The notes under the pieces: model-generated
What the model was told of the DNA's origin: nothing
The model's database searches: none
The model's input: only the letters and a program-made list of their open reading frames with translations
DNA from: Gallionellales bacterium RIFCSPLOWO2_02_FULL_59_110
GTDB taxonomy: Bacteria; Pseudomonadota; Gammaproteobacteria; Burkholderiales; Gallionellaceae
Length of the DNA stretch: 64,000 nucleotides
Assembly: GCA_001801215.1 (NCBI GenBank)
Contig: MGXA01000059.1
Span: 1-64,000, forward strand
Reading direction: 5' to 3'
Program-made: the position numbers and the translations under genes
In this document: piece by piece, positions 60,242 through 64,000 of the stretch
Position numbering within the stretch: position 1 is the first letter of the stretch
How the letters are laid out: every line of letters begins with the position of its first letter

Positions 60242-62350
60242 ATGGGCATCCAGGTTACAGAAGCGGTCACCGAAGAAATAGCGCACCCGATCATGGTCAT
60301 GCTGGTGGACGACCAGCCGTTCGTTGCCGCGTTGCTGCAGCGCGAGCTTGCCGATGAAAAAGACATCAGCATCCACTATTGCCAGGATTCGTCCTAGGCG
60401 GTCTGCACCGCCGAAAAAGTCGGCCCCACCGTCATCCTGCTCGACCTCAACATGCCGGGGATCGACGGCCTCACCGTTTGCCGCTTCATCCGCGCCCATC
60501 CCGCCACCCGCGACATCCCCGTCGTCATGCTTTCCAGCAACGAAGATCCCGCCACCAAGGCGGCTGCCTTTATGGCGGGGGCCAACGATTACATCGTCAA
60601 GCTCCCCGACGCGATCGAACTGGTAGCGCGGCTGCGCTACCACTCCGCCGCCTATGTCAACAAGCTGCAGCGGGACGACGCCTACCGCGCGTTGCGCGCG
60701 AGCCAGGTGAAGCTGGCGGAGATCAACTCGCAGTTGCAGCAACTGGCATCCTTCCCCAGGATGGATCCGAACCCCATTCTCGAGGTCTATATGGATCCCA
60801 ATCCTGTCCTCGAGGTCAATGCCGCCAGAGAGATCACCTACCTGAACCCCGCAGCCGAAAAAATGTTTCCCGGCCTGGCAGCAAAGGGGCTGGAGCATCC
60901 TTTGCTGAAAGGGCAGCAATTACCGTTCGAGCTTTTCGAGCAAGGGCAGGAGCGGGAGTCCGTGTTGGAGACCGTGCTCGGCGAACGCACCTTCGAGCAG
61001 CATGCTTATTACGTTGCGGAAAGCGGCCTCATCCGCATTCGTGTGCTGGACATCAGCGCGCGCAAGGCCGCAGAGGCCGAGCGCCGCCGCCTGAGTGAGG
61101 CTGTCGAGCAGGCTTTGGAAGCCATTGTGCTGACCGATGCGGAGCTGCGCATCGTTTACGCCAACCCCGCCTTCGCTCGGCTGTTCGGCTACTCCGCGCA
61201 GGATGTGATCGGGCAACACGTCGAATTGCTGACGGTGGCAGACGGTCCCTATCCCTCGCCGCTGCAGATTTCGGATGTCGCGCGCGAGCAGGGTGCCTTC
61301 AGCGGCGAAACGCTCCTGCGCCGCAAAGATGGCGCAGCCACCCTGGTGTTGCTCAACGTCGCTGCCATCCGCGATGAGCACAACGAGATTTCCGGCTACG
61401 TCGGCACGATGGCCGATCTTACCGAGCTTAAGCGTATCGAAGCCGATGCGCGGCAGCGCATGGAGGAACTCACTCATGCCAACAATGAACTGCGTGAACT
61501 CAACGCCAAGCTGGAACAGGCGCAAAGCCAGTTGATGCAATCCGAGAAAATGGCTTCCATCGGCCTGCTTGCGGCAGGGGTGGCGCATGAGATCAACAAC
61601 CCCATCGGCTATATCAAGTCCAATCTGGGCGCGCTCGAAACATATATCAAAAAATTTCTTGCCGTGCTTGATGCGTACGAACAGGCGGAGCTGTTGGCGC
61701 CCGAAGGAAACAAGCTGCCAGCCGGGCTGGCGGAACTGATAAAAGGGGAGGAAATTGCTTACCTGAGGCAGGATGCGGTGGCGCTCCTGTCCGAATCCCA
61801 GGAGGGGATCGATCGGGTGAAAAATATTGTGGAAAACCTCAAGGAATTTTCGCGCATCAGTACTGGTGAGAAATGGAGCCATGAGGATATTCATCGCGGA
61901 CTCGACAGCACGCTTAACGTGATCTGGAACGAACTCAAGTACAAGTGCGAAGTCGTAAAAGAATACGGCGTGCTGCCGCCGGTGGAATGTCTGCTTGCCC
62001 AATTGAACCAGGTGTTCATGAATCTTCTGATCAACGCCGCCCAGGCGATCGAAACCCGTGGCACGATCGCTATCCGCACGGGAACCCGTGATGAGCAGAT
62101 CTGGATCGAGATTGCCGACAGCGGCAAGGGTATCCCGCCGGAAAATCTGAACCGGTTATTCGACCCTTTCTTTACGACCAAGCCGGTTGGCACGGGAACG
62201 GGACTTGGACTTTCCGTTTCCTTCAGCATCATCAAAAAACATCATGGGCGGATCGAGGTCGAGAGCACCGAGGGAAAAGGCAGCGTATTCCGGGTATGGC
62301 TACCGGTCAGGCAGCCCGTGGGCGATGACGGCGCCCTCACTAATGAGTGA
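60242..62350 (+). pseudogene. WspR-type receiver / PAS / histidine kinase, interrupted by in-frame amber codon at 60395-60397
   Basis: MGIQVTEAVTEEIAHPIMVMLVDDQPFVAALLQRELADEKDISIHYCQDSS*AVCTAEKVGPTVILLDLNMPGIDGL... in one continuous frame through PAS, HisKA (AAGVAHEINNPIGYI) and HATPase. Confidence 0.8.
60761..60820 (+). repeat. Tandem 30-bp in-frame duplication in the kinase gene
   Basis: ATGGATCCGAACCCCATTCTCGAGGTCTAT / ATGGATCCCAATCCTGTCCTCGAGGTCAAT (MDPNPILEVY / MDPNPVLEVN). Confidence 0.85.
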
Positions 62351-62433
62351 TAGCCAGATATGACATGCGCAGCGCAAAGGATGTGTTGGCTGGCTTGAGG
62401 GCAAGTTTTCCTGGAAAAAAATTCGTCACGTGG

Positions 62434-63591
62434 CTACTGCTCCCTTGGCTTTGGCCGCTTGCCGATTTTAACCGGCAAACTTGTCGCTACTCCGTTGCGC
62501 ATCAGCCTGGCCGTGACAATCTTGCCGGGCGGCAGGTTGGCCACGGTTTCCAGCATGGTGTTCCAGTCGTCGATGGCTTGATCGTCTATCGCAATCAGGA
62601 TATCGCCGGTCTTGATGCCTGCCTGTTCCGCAGGGCTGTTGCGTATGATTTCGGTGATCAGCACGCCCTTGGTGCTGCCCAGCTTGAAGGATTCGGCCAG
62701 TTCCGGCGTCAGCTCCTGCACCCCCGCGCCGATCCAGCCGCGCGTCACCGAGCCGCTCTGGATAATTTGTTCCATGGTCTTTTTGACGATGCTGGCGGGA
62801 ATGGCGAAACCGATGCCGAGCGAGCCGCCATTCGGCGAATAGATCGCGCTGTTGATGCCGATCAGGTTACCGCTCACGTCCACCAGCGCGCCGCCGGAAT
62901 TGCCGGGGTTGATTGCGGCGTCGGTCTGGATGAAGCTTTCAAAGGTGTTCAATCCCAGATGATTGCGCTTGAGTGCGCTGATGATGCCCATGGTCACAGT
63001 CTGCCCCACGCCGAACGGGTTGCCGATCGCGAGCACCATATCGCCCACCTGCGCCTGCTCCGGGTGGCCGAAGGTGATGGCGGGAAGCTGGCCGGGCAGT
63101 TCGACCTTGATGACGGCGAGGTCGGTTTCCGGGTCTGAGCCGATCACATGCGCCTTGGTCTTGCGTCCATCCGCCAGCGCGACTTCGATCTGGTCGGCAG
63201 CCTCCACGACATGGTGGTTGGTGAGAATGTAGCCGTCCGGGCTGACAATCACGCCGGAGCCCAGGCTGGAGCTGCTTTGCGGCTCCATGTCGCGCGGGTC
63301 GCCGAAGAAAAAACGGAAACGCGGGTCTTCCATGAAGGGGTGGAGCGGCGTCTTGATGACGGTGCTGGTAAAGATGTTCACCACGCTGGGCATGGCTTTT
63401 TGCGCGGCGGCGCTTAACCCCATCATGGCAACCGGTTTTCCTTCCGTTGCCTGCGGCGCGCTTTCCTGCAGCGTAACCACGCCGCTGCGCGCTGAACTCG
63501 GCAGCAGTTCCGGCTTGAGCGTCTGTACTATAAACAGCAGCGCCAACGCGACCGTGACCGCCTGGGTGAACAATAGCCAGTGTTTACGCAT
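62434..63591 (-). CDS. Membrane-anchored HtrA-family serine protease (DegS/AlgW-like)
   Basis: N-terminal TM; ILTNHHVVEAADQIEV, DPETDLAVIKV, GNSGGALVD, one PDZ domain. Confidence 0.92.
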   Translation of the reverse strand: MRKHWLLFTQAVTVALALLFIVQTLKPELLPSSARSGVVTLQESAPQATEGKPVAMMGLSAAAQKAMPSVVNIFTSTVIKTPLHPFMEDPRFRFFFGDPRDMEPQSSSSLGSGVIVSPDGYILTNHHVVEAADQIEVALADGRKTKAHVIGSDPETDLAVIKVELPGQLPAITFGHPEQAQVGDMVLAIGNPFGVGQTVTMGIISALKRNHLGLNTFESFIQTDAAINPGNSGGALVDVSGNLIGINSAIYSPNGGSLGIGFAIPASIVKKTMEQIIQSGSVTRGWIGAGVQELTPELAESFKLGSTKGVLITEIIRNSPAEQAGIKTGDILIAIDDQAIDDWNTMLETVANLPPGKIVTARLMRNGVATSLPVKIGKRPKPREQ

Positions 63592-63655
63592 GGTATGATT
63601 GGTGCGCCTGTTTCATGTCCTGTTTCTTATCATGTTCCATATCTGGGGAAAACTC

Positions 63656-64000
63656 ATGCTGCTCAATGAATTGTGCGATTATAGCGCAAGCCTGCTGCAA
63701 ACCAGCCTGTTCAAGGATTACTGCCCGAACGGCTTGCAGGTGGAAGGCCGCATGGAAGTGCGACGCATTGCAACCGGCGTGACCGCTTCACAACAGGTGC
63801 TGGATGCGGCAATAGCGTGGGGCGCGGATGCAATTCTGGTACATCACGGCTATTTCTGGCGCAACGAGGATGCCACGATCACCGGCATCAAAAAGCGGCG
63901 CATCGCCCAATTGCTGCGCAATGACGTGAGCCTGCTGGCCTACCATCTGCCGCTCGACGCGCACTCCGAGCTGGGCAACAACACGCAACTCGGCAAATTA
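63656..64000 (+). CDS. NIF3-like / YbgI dinuclear metal protein, truncated by window end
   Basis: [103 protein letters not shown]. Confidence 0.9.
   Translation, partial: MLLNELCDYSASLLQTSLFKDYCPNGLQVEGRMEVRRIATGVTASQQVLDAAIAWGADAILVHHGYFWRNEDATITGIKKRRIAQLLRNDVSLLAYHLPLDAHSELGNNTQLGKL

Overview
64 kb of a betaproteobacterial chromosome, probably Gallionellaceae/Nitrosomonadales-like (a guess from gene content and repeat families, not tested). Much of it is core: ftsEX, msbA, a cobalamin-riboswitch/btuB/btuM/cobO salvage locus, zapA-6S RNA, ubiE, the conserved rsmI | lpoA-yraN-diaA-dolP neighbourhood, a mexAB-oprM-type RND pump with a TetR gene, pilU, prlC, xth, and a his-hinT-tatABC operon followed by degS/nif3. 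The main accessory block is 40.3-52.2 kb. It holds a divergent three-gene sensory operon (PhnD-type periplasmic binding protein, histidine kinase, sigma-54 response regulator) and a molybdopterin oxidoreductase operon (double ferredoxin, Tat-exported catalytic subunit with an FGRGWG motif, FeS subunit, NrfD anchor, TorD-type chaperone). I read it as a candidate anaerobic arsenite oxidase (arx) island. It has good sigma-54 -24/-12 promoters and palindromic candidate enhancer sites, an intrinsic terminator before the chaperone gene, and a tail of three overlapping genes (monohaem c-type cytochrome, FKBP/SlyD-like PPIase, small secreted protein). A second accessory block at 58.8-62.4 kb pairs a WspC-like CheR-TPR methyltransferase with a WspR-type receiver fused to a PAS-histidine kinase and broken by an in-frame amber codon. 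Several palindromic repeat/MITE-like families are dispersed through the window; one lies in frame inside the signal-peptide region of the oprM-type gene.
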